Shown here in pieces: positions 35,607-46,205 of a stretch of DNA of 64,000 nt. The stretch's first letter is position 1; every line of letters starts with the position of its first letter. The notes under the pieces are model-generated. The model did not search any database, was not told where the DNA came from, and saw only the letters and a program-made list of their open reading frames with translations. The stretch covers positions 20,703,381 through 20,767,380 of the forward strand of contig OX463841.1 of the NCBI GenBank assembly GCA_949825065.1, in the 5' to 3' direction. The stretch comes from Odontocerum albicorne (taxonomy: Eukaryota > Arthropoda > Insecta > Trichoptera > Odontoceridae). Made by a program: the position numbers and the translations under genes.

Positions 35607-36369
35607 CGTATGCCGCCTATCCACTAGGGCTGCCCCTGTCTGTACATGAATTATTATATAATCGTTAACATGTGTAACACAACACAGTCATTGACAATTT
35701 AATTAGATATTTAAACTGTAAGGTATTCCAAAACTATCTTCATCTTCTTGAGGTGCCACCTCCTATCGATTTCCACCAATACTTAAAGACAGGCTAAACA
35801 TGTTACAGCTTTGTAGGATAATTTGATAAAACCTTATTTTTGTTGTTCTTTTAATTTGATAAAATCTTATCTTTAGCACAGCTGTCATTTATCTAAGAAA
35901 ACTTACCACCTTCTCTTCTTCATCGCGTACGCTATGCTAAGAGTCGTGGTTCTCTGGTGTATCTGGAACTTGGTGAACCATTTGTCTACATGCTTCACGG
36001 TCCTGAGCCACTTTTGAAGAAAGCTTATAAATGGCAGAAAAACATGATGTACTTGTTTGTATAACGCAATTCAATTCTTCTCTTCTGAGTCATTATCTCA
36101 TCACTCAGGATCGCAATCTCGTGAAATTGCTATATAGCTCGCCAAATATTCCCATATTTCACTATTTACATAAAAAACAACCCTTTTTGAGAGGTCTTAT
36201 CAAAATTTATTATCATATACCATATGAACATATACACATACACTACACCTAAACCCGAATGTTTTATTGTCACATATTAGAAGATCTACAAAGGTTTCTT
36301 CCTAAATCTTAAAATTGAATTAGTCAATATTTTCTGTCTTATACCAAGTAAAGGCTTAGGAATATGACT
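35607..36369. other. unassigned
   Basis: 35,740-36,010 has a LINE-3'-end feel (CTTCTTGAGGTGCCACCTCC) but lacks a decisive motif. Confidence 0.3.
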
Positions 36370-36720
36370 AATAATATTTTTTACGGTCGCATCAGGCGTC
36401 GCATATTTCTGCATCAAGTTATTGGTGCTTTGGCAAAGGGAGGTAAATAGCTTTTCAATGTCGTTAAAACGCGTCCGTGATTTACGACAGTCATTGAGGA
36501 ATAAATTGGTTTTATAAAATTGCCATAAAAGTATTAGTAATTGATACTTTATGGCTTGGCAGCTCCCGCTGTTTCTATTCGAGATTCATTTTATATTAAA
36601 AATAAACAGAGGCTAATTTACGACATCATTCTTGACGTTTTTCTAATTTAACTGCAACACAGTTATTCAACGAGATAATCAGTCGGATTTGGACTAATAC
36701 TTCATTTCTGAAAAGACTTT
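36370..36720. promoter_or_regulatory. candidate conserved enhancer
   Basis: A unique block with dense sites: GGCAAAGGGAGGTAAATAGC, GTGATTTACGACAGTC, TTGCCATAAAAGT, TTGATACTTTATGGCTTGGC and CTAATTTACGACATCATTC. The CCATAAA/TTTATGG and TTTACGAC words are typical of posterior Hox/Cdx-type binding. It resembles the 12,780 island in style (AATTTACGACAT in both). No repeats and no coding frame. Confidence 0.45.
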
Positions 36721-37139
36721 TTATTCACAGAAGAATTTATCAGAAAAAAAATCAAAATCTCTCTAGATCAGTATTAATATTAAAAGGCTCTAAATTAGGA
36801 GGTACTGTTTAATTACATGGCTTTTGTTAACATTTTATGGTTCATCACTCACAGTTTTAAAAATATAACTAGATTTCAAATGAATATTTGCAACCAACTG
36901 GAGCAATGAAAATTTCCTCGTATTGTGTCTTATTATTATGTCGATCAGAAATACTTTTATAAAAAAAACATACCAAGAAGAACTTTTATCAAGAAAAACA
37001 ATATATACAATTATTCACTTTTGAGAGAAAAGCTTTGTCTTTTATTTCCACTAACATCCATTAAGGCTTGCAACTCAAATTTCAATCACAAAAGAGCGTA
37101 CTTGAACAGACGATCAAGATGTGTCTCTTTTTATTTATA
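36721..37139. other. unassigned AT-rich interval
   Basis: No feature recognised. Confidence 0.4.
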
Positions 37140-37480
37140 TACAAGTATCTAATTAAAAGACCGCAAACGCAATAAGTGGATACGCGTCCAAATAAAAGTA
37201 GACGATGTTATTGAGGTCGCAAAAAGATGAGTGGAATTGGGCTGGACAAGTCGCTCGAACGACGGACCAGCGTTGGACTTATGAAGTAATCCAGTGGTAC
37301 CCAATAGGAAGAATAAGTCATGTAAGATCACAGTCACGCTGAGTGGACGAGATACACAAGCAAGCAGATGTTACGTGGCAGCAATCTGCAATGGACAGGA
37401 TTTATTGAAAACAGTTATGGGAGGCCTATATCCTACAGTGGATGAATGTAGGCTGATAATGATGATGATGATATATTCAT
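37140..37480 (+). mobile_element. RTE-type LINE 3' end
   Basis: Reads EWNWAGQVARTTDQRWTYEV, then QADVTWQQSAMDR and LWEAYILQWMNVG, matching the WxWAGHVAR and VAWxRxAxDRxxWxxLxEAY ending of RTE-type polyproteins. A (TGATGA)n-like tail follows at about 37,455-37,472, as usual for this group. Confidence 0.85.
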
Positions 37481-37779
37481 TTAGTCTTGCCAATAATAAA
37501 ATCATACACATCATTTCGTTATGTGCCTTTTGCGGTAAGCGCAGATCTCAACGTCTTTCTATCGGTGCACACGACTCTCGCCTTGTACATTAAAAATAAT
37601 AAATTGAAAAATAAACAATAATTCACAAATTAGAACACCTTTCTTATATCCGTCAAATTTTTAAAAATGATTCAAAAGAGTCGAATATTTCAAGCAAAAA
37701 AAAACATCAACAATATTTCCAATCAGTCACGCTTTATACAGAATCTTCTAATAAAGACATAATCCGGAACGAAAAGGGG
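37481..37779. other. unassigned
   Basis: No feature recognised. Confidence 0.4.
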
Positions 37780-38040
37780 AAGAGACCCGAAAAAAGACAA
37801 TCAGCAATTGACCAATGAAATTAATTAGTGGACATCTGGTCCGTCACTACTGAGTGGATAATTTAAACATCATGACGAGAGTGATCACCAAAGATTTTCT
37901 ATGTTACATCTGTGATTGCCCACTTAGTGAGGATGACTTGCCACTACGGCAAGACGTGGCCACTTTGCGGCGACGCGGGTGGCGACTGGACCTTGTGCAT
38001 GATCAATAAAGATCTGTATTGAATGGGTACAGAAAAAAGC
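37780..38040. other. GC-richer unique block
   Basis: Contains CGGCAAGACGTGGCCAC and GCGGCGACGCGGGTGGCGAC. It could be conserved non-coding DNA or part of an unrecognised element. Confidence 0.25.
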
Positions 38041-38139
38041 AGGTGGATCATTTGGTCTAGGTTGCTTCTGTGTATTTATTATAGTATGTTATACATAAAT
38101 AAAGTTTAAAAAAAAATGTATTAACTTCTTCTTCGTTGA

Positions 38140-38430
38140 CGAATTCTGTGGCCTAGTTGTTATGACGCTTGAGTTCCACCAAAAAAGGGTACTGGTATGA
38201 TAAACTAGTGCATCTGGTAATCAATACTCATATGCGCTAGACGCGTGCGAGTGTTGTTGCCTCTTCACGTGCGGCGTAATATTTCAAATACGTTTTATGA
38301 TGAAACTTGAGTTTTGAGCCTACTCTAATGGTCCTAAATCTAGTAGCATGATCAATGTGGTCGATTTTTTTATCTCCCGGTCACGCTCTTCAATAAGTCG
38401 GAATCACCAATTCAGATCTTAAACAAAACA
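38140..38430 (+). mobile_element. SINE-B copy
   Basis: Head CTGTGGCCTAGTTGTTATGA. Body GCGTGCGAGTGTTGTTGCC, CTTCACGTGCGGCGTAA, CCGGTCACGCTCTTCAA. Confidence 0.65.
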
Positions 38431-38699
38431 CAATCATGTGTCAAATAATTGCTGCATATAACCCCGTGTATAAGTTTATTGTGTGAAAACTGTTCCACTT
38501 CAGTAAGCACAGCAAGTTCTGATAATAAGGATATCAAAGTTCCAATGGCAAGGCGATCAAAGCTCCATGACGATCAGAGGATCTGCTGCAGTCTTGCGTT
38601 AGACAGAGTTTTATAAAGCACTATTTTAGTGTTTAATTTATAATAGGTATCATGTAAGTTACAGAAAAACATAAATTCATATGTAAAACGGTCTAAGCG

Positions 38700-38795
38700 T
38701 AAAGCCAGTCCGGAAGTGAATCTCCCAGCAATCGAACCTGTGGCGCCCGCTTGCTTAGCGTGAATGATAACCGTTAGACTACGATCTTCATAACA
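38700..38795 (-). repeat. tRNA-like sequence
   Basis: On the minus strand TAGTCTAACGGTTATCATTC (D-arm-like, A box) is followed by ACAGGTTCGATTGCTGGG (B-box-like). The acceptor ends do not pair clearly, so it is a tRNA pseudogene or SINE head rather than a tRNA gene. Confidence 0.45.
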
Positions 38796-38939
38796 TAGTC
38801 TAGTGTAGAACTCTTATTTTCAACTAACGAGCGTCGATTTGGATTATCGAACGTATCCAAAATAAACAAAAAGGTGTCGTCTGTTTTTACATACAGATTT
38901 TTTAAATAGTTGTAGTTGTCATGATTAATAACCGTATGT

Positions 38940-38990
38940 TACTAAACCCATCAGGTTATATTTTATACAACGTAAGTGTAACATAAACTA
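38940..38990 (+). mobile_element. SINE-A 3' tip
   Basis: AACCCATCAGGTTATATTTT and ACAACGTAAGTGTAAC match the last part of SINE-A. Confidence 0.5.
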
Positions 38991-39194
38991 CAAACTTGTG
39001 ATTAAAACTTTCTATTTTCTTTAGATCACTAAATTGCCCCCTTAGAAGATTCACATCTATGTTTGACGAAAATCTTATTTGAGAGAAAGAACTACAATGC
39101 AATAAGTTCTTTCGATGTTTAAAATAAATACAACCCACTGTAATGCAAACTACGGGGCAAGCAAAGTGAAGCAGATGAAACAAATTCGTCCAGG
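38991..39194. other. unassigned
   Basis: No feature recognised. Confidence 0.4.
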
Positions 39195-40440
39195 AAAAAG
39201 GTTTGAAAAGCTAAGGGCGTGACTTGGAACCTGGGAACGTTGACAGGAAAGAGTAAAGAACTTGCGGAGGTTATGAGATGACGCAAAATAGATATTGCAT
39301 GCATCCAGCAAATTAAATGGAAGAATACAAACATTGATAAATGTCGCTACCTAGAAACACAGAATACTGAATATAAATTATATTTCTATGGGGAAAATAA
39401 CTCCAGAAATGGTGTGGCTATAGTATTACATCAAAAGTTCCATGACAATGTGATAAAGATCGTAGCAGTGAATGATAGGATCATTATGATAAAACTCGTA
39501 GTTTGTAACGCCATATACAATATCATTTGTGCTTATGCTCCACAAATGGGATGCGACGCCGAAGAAAGAAATTCATTCTGGGAAAAGCTGGAACAATTAA
39601 TTCAAAACATACCCGAAAATGAAACTATTCTTATGGGCGCGGACATGAATGGGCACGCAAGAATATCAAAAACCGGTCACGAAGCAATCCATGGTGGGTT
39701 TGAGTGGGACGCGTAACCAACAGGGGGACGAGCTGCTGAACTTCGCAGAGGCATATGGCTTAACGATTACTAACACATATTTCCGTAAAAAGTTTGAACA
39801 CCTTATGGAGAAACATTACCAAATTGTGACCCCTTTAAGTCTCTTGGGTCACTCATCCATAGCGATGGAGGATGTGCAGCAGTTGTAACACATAGAATTA
39901 GTGTGGGATGGATGAAGTTTAGATCAATGACGGGAGTTCTATGTGATCCGAAAATGCCAGTAAAGTTAAAAGGAAAAGTATACCAAACGATTGTCAAACC
40001 CGCACTCCTCTATGGCTCCGAATTCTGGACGATGTATAACTTTTACTCCAGGCAGCTAGAAACTGCTGAAATGCGCATGCTAAGATGGTCAGCTGGTGTG
40101 TCCCTAAGAGACAAAATAAAAAGATCACGCATTCGTAGAAGCCTAGGTGTTACAGACATCAACAGTAAGATGGAGGAGAGGCGATTGAGATGGTATGGAC
40201 ACGTTGGACGCAGAGCACCCGATCACATTGTGAACCAGGCAATATCCATGGATCTTCCTCGAATAACAACCAGAGGAAGACCAAATAATTCATGGGTGGT
40301 GCAAAAAGATAACCTGATGCAAAGGCACGGCCTGGGGGACGTAGTCCGGGACAGAAGAGCATACAACCTGAGGACGAGGAGAGCTGACCCCAACAGTCTT
40401 CGCAGACAGTGAGTTGGGATGGAGCCAGGGAGAAGAAGAC
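39195..40440 (+). mobile_element. RTE-type LINE, endonuclease joined to RT C-terminus by deletion
   Basis: The start (from about 39,215) resembles LGTWERWQ and then DIACIQQIKWK, the first blocks of the apurinic-type endonuclease. 39,414-39,716 continues NNSRNGVAIVLHQKF (from just upstream), then NIICAYAPQMGCDAEERNSF and ETILMGADMNGHA. A shifted frame carries NQQGDELLNFAEAYGLTITN to about 39,800. The reverse-transcriptase core is missing. From 39,903 a frame resumes KLKGKVYQTIVKPALLYGSE, then ETAEMRMLRWSAGV, RRLRWYGHVGRRAPD and a stop at 40,412. It is a truncated pseudogene; intact relatives encode about 1,000 residues. Confidence 0.88.
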
Positions 40441-40444
40441 TGTA

Positions 40445-40596
40445 ATACAAACTACTGAGAAATACTTTGCACCTTCTTTATTTTACAAAATTGTGCAGTT
40501 TTTAACGAAAGGTTTCGCTGAAAGAAATTACTACTATGTAACAAGCTTGCCAAATCTATATACTGTACACAACATATACAATAGGTCGGGCCGATT
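40445..40596. other. unassigned spacer
   Basis: Short AT-rich stretch between the RTE end and the next element. Confidence 0.4.
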
Positions 40597-42912
40597 TTTT
40601 TTTGCATGATGCGATTCTAATAGCGACATAATGGTGCTAAACGAAGTCAAAATGATGTGTGTAAAATTTTATTCAAATTGAGAATCAACTTTTGTCTCCG
40701 GATTGGCCTTAAAGTTTCGAAAAAAAGTATTTTATATCCTATTTTCTTGCTCGTATTAATGTTACTGCAAGTTGATATATTATCTTTATTTTAATATTTT
40801 CGTGCACGAAATATAGTCCTTTGCAATAAATAATACCAAAATAACAATCATCCGACATTGTTTTGATAGCGAATGAGTTGAGGTAAGGAGTGCGGGGACA
40901 CTAAACTGCGCTCGCGCGCAACGACTCGTACGTCAGTATTGCTCCGGATACTTAGGAGAATGCTCGCGTTTGCGCGAGTTGTCGCTTGGTGAAATTCATT
41001 ATATTAAAGGCAATGTGTTGCCAACTTACGAAGAAGTTATGAAGTTTTACGAGTGGAAAAGACATGGCTCAACAAAGACGAAAAAACACCCATCATTTCA
41101 GAAAATAGCTGACATTGTAACAAAAAAAATATAAGACACATACAGAAGAGCTTCAATTCCTACAGTCACACATATACGAGTTACGCAGATGTTGAAATCC
41201 TATCATTTAAAGTACAAAAACATCCTTAAATCTCACCCTAAGATACCGAAGAAAAATCTAGAGGAACTCCATCGCAGTAGTAAACCGCTGTTTGACATTT
41301 CGTCTTGAAAATGTAAAGAAATGAATGAATACTCCTGTCCCAGAGATCGTAAAGTGCCCGTGCAAGAGCAGAGCTTCCTAACTGATCAGCGAACATCAAG
41401 AAAAATGAGGATTGGAAACACAGGTGTAACCGTAACAAAACAACTGCAAAATCGTCTGAAAAGAAACTTTCCAGACAAAAATCCATCTGTGAATCAAAGA
41501 AAAAACCACTGCATTAAAAAAACAACATCTACATTAAATTATTTAATGTCTTCGACGTCCAGTTTATCTGATTCAACTACATCTGACATCACTATCACAT
41601 TAAAAACTGCAACACCAACTTCTCACAAGGGGCCTGCCGCTACCATCGATTTTTTCACATTGACGAAAACTTCAAACATGTATGGAGTGTCAGACAGAGC
41701 AGCAGCAGCCATTGCTTTAGCAGTTCTGCACGACATCAAGTCTGATGTTCCAATTTTTAGATAAGAACGAGCTGCGCAGAACAAGACAGAAAACAACAGA
41801 GAATATTATGACACAAGATAGAGTTTCGCAATTTTCACCATCAAAATACTACTCGTATTTTGATGGTCGTAAAGATAAAACTCTAGTAATCATAAAAAAG
41901 GAGGAAGAGAGTACAGAGAAACGATCCTAGAAGAGCATATTTCACTGATAAAATAATCCGATTCGAAATACTTAGGATACACCGTGCCAGCATCAGGAAC
42001 ATCAAAAGCGATCGAAAGAACACTCACAGAATTCTTTTCAGAAGAAAAAAATTCGCAATAAAGTGTCATCCCACTTGCAAAGATGGATTCCGTCATCTAT
42101 AGAAGTTAATTTCGCTGTCCAGATATTTACCGAATTAACTCAAAACTATAGTAGATCCTGTAATACAAAGAAATAACTACTTCGCTCATCCGGAAAACTT
42201 ACTGCTAGCGATGTTAACTGATCCTCAAAAGCATCTGAGAGAACTAGCTGCACGCCGGATTCTGAAAGCTCGCACCATGCACGGTAAGAAAATCAGACTC
42301 TTTCAAGATCCAAATATAAACCTTGAAGCCGCCGCTTACTGCGATCTTATAAACTGGCAGCAAAACATCACTGAACCACCAATAATTCAACAAGTGTCTG
42401 ACGAAGATCTTCAATCGTTCATAACACATGGCGATGAAGATGAACGGCCTCTTCTGCGTTTGCCCTGTCATACGCAAACAGTTGAAATTTCTGTGAGGAC
42501 TGTTACAGAAGCCTCAGTAACTTTGTGTTCGAAAACAGCAAGAGAAGGATTCATTAAAGTTAAGATAACATATCGCAGTGTAATGTCACAATTTGAGAGC
42601 AAAAAGGATTTTGTTGCTAATTAGTTATAAAGTAGGTATAACACTTTAAGTACAACTATGTAATGACTTCGTTTTCTTTTTAATACATTAATACTTACCT
42701 TAAACTGTTGTTTTATTATAAAAAAAAATATTTTAATCAAGTAACGTGCCTGTATGAAGATATAAATCATGGGCTTTTTTCTACATTTTTCATAACTTCA
42801 AGGTCAATCCGGAGACAGAAGGTGTTGTCTAATCGTTATGAAACTTTGTATATATTATAGTTAAAATACGTTATTTAGCAACCTTTTTTTCACTATTACG
42901 TTCTGATGAAGA
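40597..42912. mobile_element. TIR DNA transposon of unnamed lineage
   Basis: Long imperfect terminal inverted repeats of about 120 bp. The best core is TGTCTCCGGATTG at 40,693-40,705 and its complement at 42,805-42,817. Similarity extends outward to about 40,600 and 42,912 (TAATAGCGA / TAATAGTGA, GGTGCTAAA / GGTTGCTAAA) and inward through AAAGTT. The exact tips and target duplication cannot be fixed by eye. It encloses the broken gene at 40,980-42,624. Confidence 0.7.
40980..42624 (+). pseudogene. broken gene of a widespread uncharacterised transposase-like family
   Basis: Pieces in several frames follow a protein I recall as a recurrent uncharacterised family of arthropod and cnidarian genomes. 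N-terminal LPTYEEVMKFYEWKRH (about 41,020) leads to SIPTVTHIRVTQMLKSYHLK. Then 41,321-41,764 includes IDFFTLTKTSNMYGVSDRA and AAAIALAVLHDI. A short block YFDGRKDKTLVII (41,857-41,892) precedes EEHISLIK and TSKAIERTLTEFF. The open frame 42,211-42,624 reads LLAMLTDPQKHLRELAARR (from just upstream), FQDPNINLEAAAYCDLINWQ and LPCHTQTVEISVRTVTEAS, ending ESKKDFVAN. Stops, shifts and an internal deletion near 42,060-42,180 inactivate it. Terminal inverted repeats around it support a transposase role, which is inference. Confidence 0.65.
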
Positions 42913-42934
42913 TAACTTATTTTGTTGTTTATAG

Positions 42935-43076
42935 TTAAGGCATTAACGTTGTGGAGGTTTAAAGACATTGTAATTTATTTTTAACAAACACTGTTTATTC
43001 CACTTTTTTTTTTTGAAGTGGAAAAATTTTTTGAAGTGGAATAAACAGTGTTTGTTAAAAATAAATTACAATAACT
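42935..43076. mobile_element. foldback element, deletion derivative of family D
   Basis: Perfect 39-bp inverted arms (42,967-43,005 and 43,034-43,072) containing AACAAACACTGTTTATTCC. The leader ATAGTTAAGG...GTGGAGGTTTAAAGAC matches that at 22,830. The ACCGGT and hammerhead-like interior of the 22,826 copy is missing. Confidence 0.85.
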
Positions 43077-43137
43077 TATTTTTCTTTCATACATTCGTGG
43101 CCCAGCCTAATATACAACCTACCGTATACACTTGAAA

Positions 43138-43315
43138 TATTATATTGTATTGCACTTTCATTGTGCACAGTAGAACCTGACGAGTTTATTGTCACCAAAA
43201 TGAAGTTAAAGAGGCCTACAGTGAAAACAAACTGGAACGATTTAAAATATTGATACCAACTGGGGTCGAAACCGTAACCTCGGGACAGGCATCTTACAAA
43301 CAAGGCCACAGAGTA
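43138..43315 (-). mobile_element. SINE-A copy
   Basis: Antisense: TGCACTTTCATTGTGCACAG, CCTGACGAGTTTATTG, ACTGGGGTCGAAACCG, then ACAAACAAGGCCACAGAG. Internally shortened. Confidence 0.75.
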
Positions 43316-43589
43316 TTAAAAATGTAATGTAAACTGCTTAAAAATACATCACACCTTCATTATTTCATAAAAGTATGTAGTCTTAAGGAATTAAACCCCT
43401 TTGTGACAGGACTTGCCTGGTGAAATGGATCTTAAAACCGCTAAATAGTCAAGTGTTTTCATTACTTTTTACTAGTTTTTTTACGGTTTGCCTTCCCATA
43501 TTTAAAAAATATCTTATATATTCTAGATAACATAATATAAAACAGTTAATATTTTGCTACAATTATATATTTTTTCAAAAAACTCTTTT
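43316..43589. other. unassigned
   Basis: No feature recognised. Confidence 0.4.
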
Positions 43590-43810
43590 TATTACTTGCT
43601 GACTAGAATATTGTTACCTCTTCGCGTGCAACAGAATTTCTTCCACGTACGATGAACTACGAAAAAAGAGTCGATTCCAGCGGTTTTAAACACAAATGCT
43701 CGATTAATAGGTAAGAAAACAATGTTATCGGCCGGCCACTCTCTTGAAAATTCACGTCTATTTTTAACGAAAATTTTAACTTTTGTTCCTAATCTAACAA
43801 TGTTATCTTT
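43590..43810 (+). mobile_element. SINE-B fragment
   Basis: GAATATTGTTACCTCTTCGC, GTACGATGAACTACG, AATGCTCGATTAATAGG and CGGCCACTCTCTTGA follow the SINE-B body. Confidence 0.55.
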
Positions 43811-44349
43811 GTCATATTAATAAATGTCAGCCAACATAAAAATCTAGAAAAAAATAACGAACACAACACTATAATACTCGTAGTTAGATAGAGTTAATGA
43901 CCCGTATTTGCTTACGATTTGTGTGGTCTTCGCATTTCATTAGACGCATTACCGTTATTCTGATGTGTTCACAATTGAATGAAAAAATGTATCTTGAGTG
44001 GCTCCAATTGAATACTTTGATGCATCAACCAAAGCCAGTTTTGACAGCGAGGTGGCAAAAAATTAACGATCATAAATTATTCAAATCTTAAAATCTGATG
44101 CTGTTGTTACTCATAGAATAATTATGTGTATTTTTTTATTTGCCTCGTACAGTTTTATTGGATTGTGTGACCTCGTAATAAAAAGATGGATGAGTAAATT
44201 TTATAAAAAAGCCAAAATTAATATATACCGAATCAACCCTTTGGGCTCGCATCTAACACATATTTTAAGCAAATGCAATTATCTACGTTTTTCAATTACA
44301 AAAAAAAATCGGAGAAGCTAACGTTTTAAATTAAAAAAATAATTTGATT
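43811..44349. other. unassigned
   Basis: A TACTCGTA octamer is at 43,875. Two open frames of about 65 codons look like chance. Confidence 0.4.
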
Positions 44350-44805
44350 GTAATATTGTATTGTATTACACTTAAGTTGTATTAGGTGTACCTGTCGGGT
44401 TAATTGCCATGTGGCAATCTCTACCAACCAACCAAAGAGGTTTTTTTTTTCGTAGTTTAACCGTGTTGACTTGGCTTGAGTGATGACCGACATTTCGTAA
44501 ACGTTGCAGTCCTCGGTGCCGAATGTTCGGTAGTTTTTCTGACATCGTCCTGAGGGGGAAGGATGCATGGTATGTAAATGTCTTTAAAACGTTGGTCATC
44601 ATTTAATCCAACTCAACACGGTAAAATGTTTTGAAAACCATTTTAACTAGTTGAAAATAGTCGTGAATCTTCCAGGATAACCAGAAAGATGTTTAAATAA
44701 GCCGACTAAAAGCCTTTTTGAAAAATTTGGGTACCAACGGGAATCAAACTCGCAATCCCTGGACTGGAAGACTAGTGTGTTATTAACTATGCCACGGAGG
44801 TCGTC
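44350..44805 (-). mobile_element. SINE-A copy split by an insertion
   Basis: The distal part (44,350-44,440: GTATTACACTTAAGTTG, GCCATGTGGCAATCTC, ACCAACCAACCAAAGAGG) and proximal part (44,680-44,805: ACCAGAAAGATG, GGTACCAACGGGAATC, CTGGAAGACTAG) are one SINE separated by about 240 bp. The joint repeats ACCAaccAAAGAGG / ACCAgAAAGATG-like sequence. Confidence 0.8.
44440..44680. mobile_element. foldback-type insertion within a SINE
   Basis: Inverted arms: GTTTAACCGTGTTGACTTGG (44,455 onward) against CCAACTCAACACGGTAAAA (to 44,626), extended by GATGACCGACATTTCG against AAAACGTTGGTCATC. The interior carries CCTGAGGGGGAAGG. The CTGAGG plus AAACGTTGGTC layout weakly resembles a hammerhead core. Confidence 0.6.
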
Positions 44806-45311
44806 AATTATATCATATAGTAAATGCTATATTATTGACAAACTCGATAATATAATTATAATTAATACATTCAAGAAGAACTATCAACTTAATTGACAAA
44901 TTAGCCTACGTAGTTTTTGTGTCTAAAGTAAGAAAGATTTTATACTAATTCAAATGTTCAACCAGTACACATTTTGGTTGACACATCTTCTCGCAAATTC
45001 TCATAAAAATGAATCAAAAACTGGTGAATTGTGTTTTATTGATGATACGATGCAATAATTCACGATACAGAAGGATTGTCTGGCGGCCATCATGTGGGTG
45101 AATGAAACCCATCCGTGTTTTCATCTGTTTTATACAAGTCGTTGAATTTCAGCAAGTACACCCTCTTGTTATATCAAACTTTAAACGTCAGCGTTCCAAG
45201 ACGAAAACCAAGTGTAAAAAGATGTAAGATTTCGCTGGATGAATGTATATAGCTCGTTTAATGTATCAAAGGTTTAGGTTTTAATTTTGTGGAACTCCAT
45301 ATTATAATATT
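44806..45311. other. unassigned
   Basis: No gene or repeat recognised. Confidence 0.4.
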
Positions 45312-45730
45312 TAACTTTAAATTAAGTTATTCCACTAATTGTATTAATCCCCACTATACGTGTTTCTACCTCCTATCCCGGAGTTATCTTCAGGCGAAAT
45401 GATCCCGGTTTATTACGAGAGTAATGCTTAAGTTAGACTGGTCATGTTACATCGGAAGTGTGCGTGGTATATCACCCCACAAAACCATAAGCAAAAACAA
45501 AGTTACAAAGAATCAAAGAGTACAAAAGGTTTCCCCTCTCTTAAATACTTTTCCTTTGGGTTAACAGACCACACACTCTTCCGACGTAACACGACACCAG
45601 TCTGACCTAAGTATAAACATTGTTCTCGTAACAAATCGGGATCATTCCGCTTGAAGATAGCCTCGAGATAGAAGGTAGAAACACGTATATCGAGAATTAA
45701 TGTGATTAGTGTAATAAGAAAGTAATTTAT
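45312..45730. mobile_element. large foldback element with hammerhead-like cores
   Basis: Arms of about 150 bp (45,323-45,474 and 45,558-45,722) are inverted copies with scattered substitutions around an 83-bp centre. Shared blocks include ACGTGTTTCTACCTNCTATC, TATCTTCA, GATCCCG and CAGACTGGT. Read on minus, the left arm gives CTGAAGA (45,393-45,387), a stem closed by AACTCC/GGAGGT, then GAAAC (45,366-45,362) and ACGT. This is the CUGANGA / stem II / GAAA hammerhead arrangement with a short palindromic stem III. The right arm has the same layout with one core change. Confidence 0.75.
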
Positions 45731-45854
45731 TATTAATTATTTTTATAAAGCTCTATTTTTGTCAATACATAGCACTCTTATTATTACATAAATCATCAAA
45801 AAAGCTGCAGAAAAAAGTAATCAAGTGAGAAAATCTGCAAATTAAACCAGCCTG
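45731..45854. other. unassigned spacer
   Basis: AT-rich; nothing recognised. Confidence 0.4.
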
Positions 45855-45996
45855 GAAGAATAATCCTCCGGAGATCTAACCATTTTATTTAGTGTAGGAA
45901 CGAAGAATAATCCTCCGGAGATCTAACCATTTTATTTAGTGTAGGAACGAAGAATAATTCTCCGGAGATCTAACCATTTTATTTAGTGTAGGAATG
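45855..45996. repeat. 47-bp tandem repeat, three copies
   Basis: GAAGAATAATCCTCCGGAGA starts at 45,855 and 45,902, and a one-base variant starts at 45,949. Nearly identical units. Confidence 0.97.
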
Positions 45997-46039
45997 AAGA
46001 ATTACGAGACCTATGTTAGTAACGAAAAATTAACTGACA

Positions 46040-46205
46040 TGATATTAGTGGGGGATTTCGGGTTTGATTCCCGTTAGTACCCAATAAAAAAAGGGATCCA
46101 GTCTGGTTTTCTCTGAAACTACAACTTTCTTGTTGGTTGGAAAGTTGCCACATTGCAATGAAAACTCGCCAGGTTGTACTGTTTACAACTTAAGTATTAC
46201 AAAAT
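46040..46205 (+). mobile_element. SINE-A copy lacking the first half of the head
   Basis: TTCGGGTTTGATTCCCGTTA (B box), GGGATCCAGTCTGGTTTTC, TTGTTGGTTGGAAAGTTGCC, CGCCAGGTTGTACTGTTTAC. Confidence 0.8.

Noticed and set aside
39119..39334. 71-codon minus-strand frame overlapping the RTE element
   Set aside because: Antisense of the endonuclease region.
44372..44602. Two overlapping minus-strand frames of about 80 codons
   Set aside because: They span a SINE and its foldback insertion.
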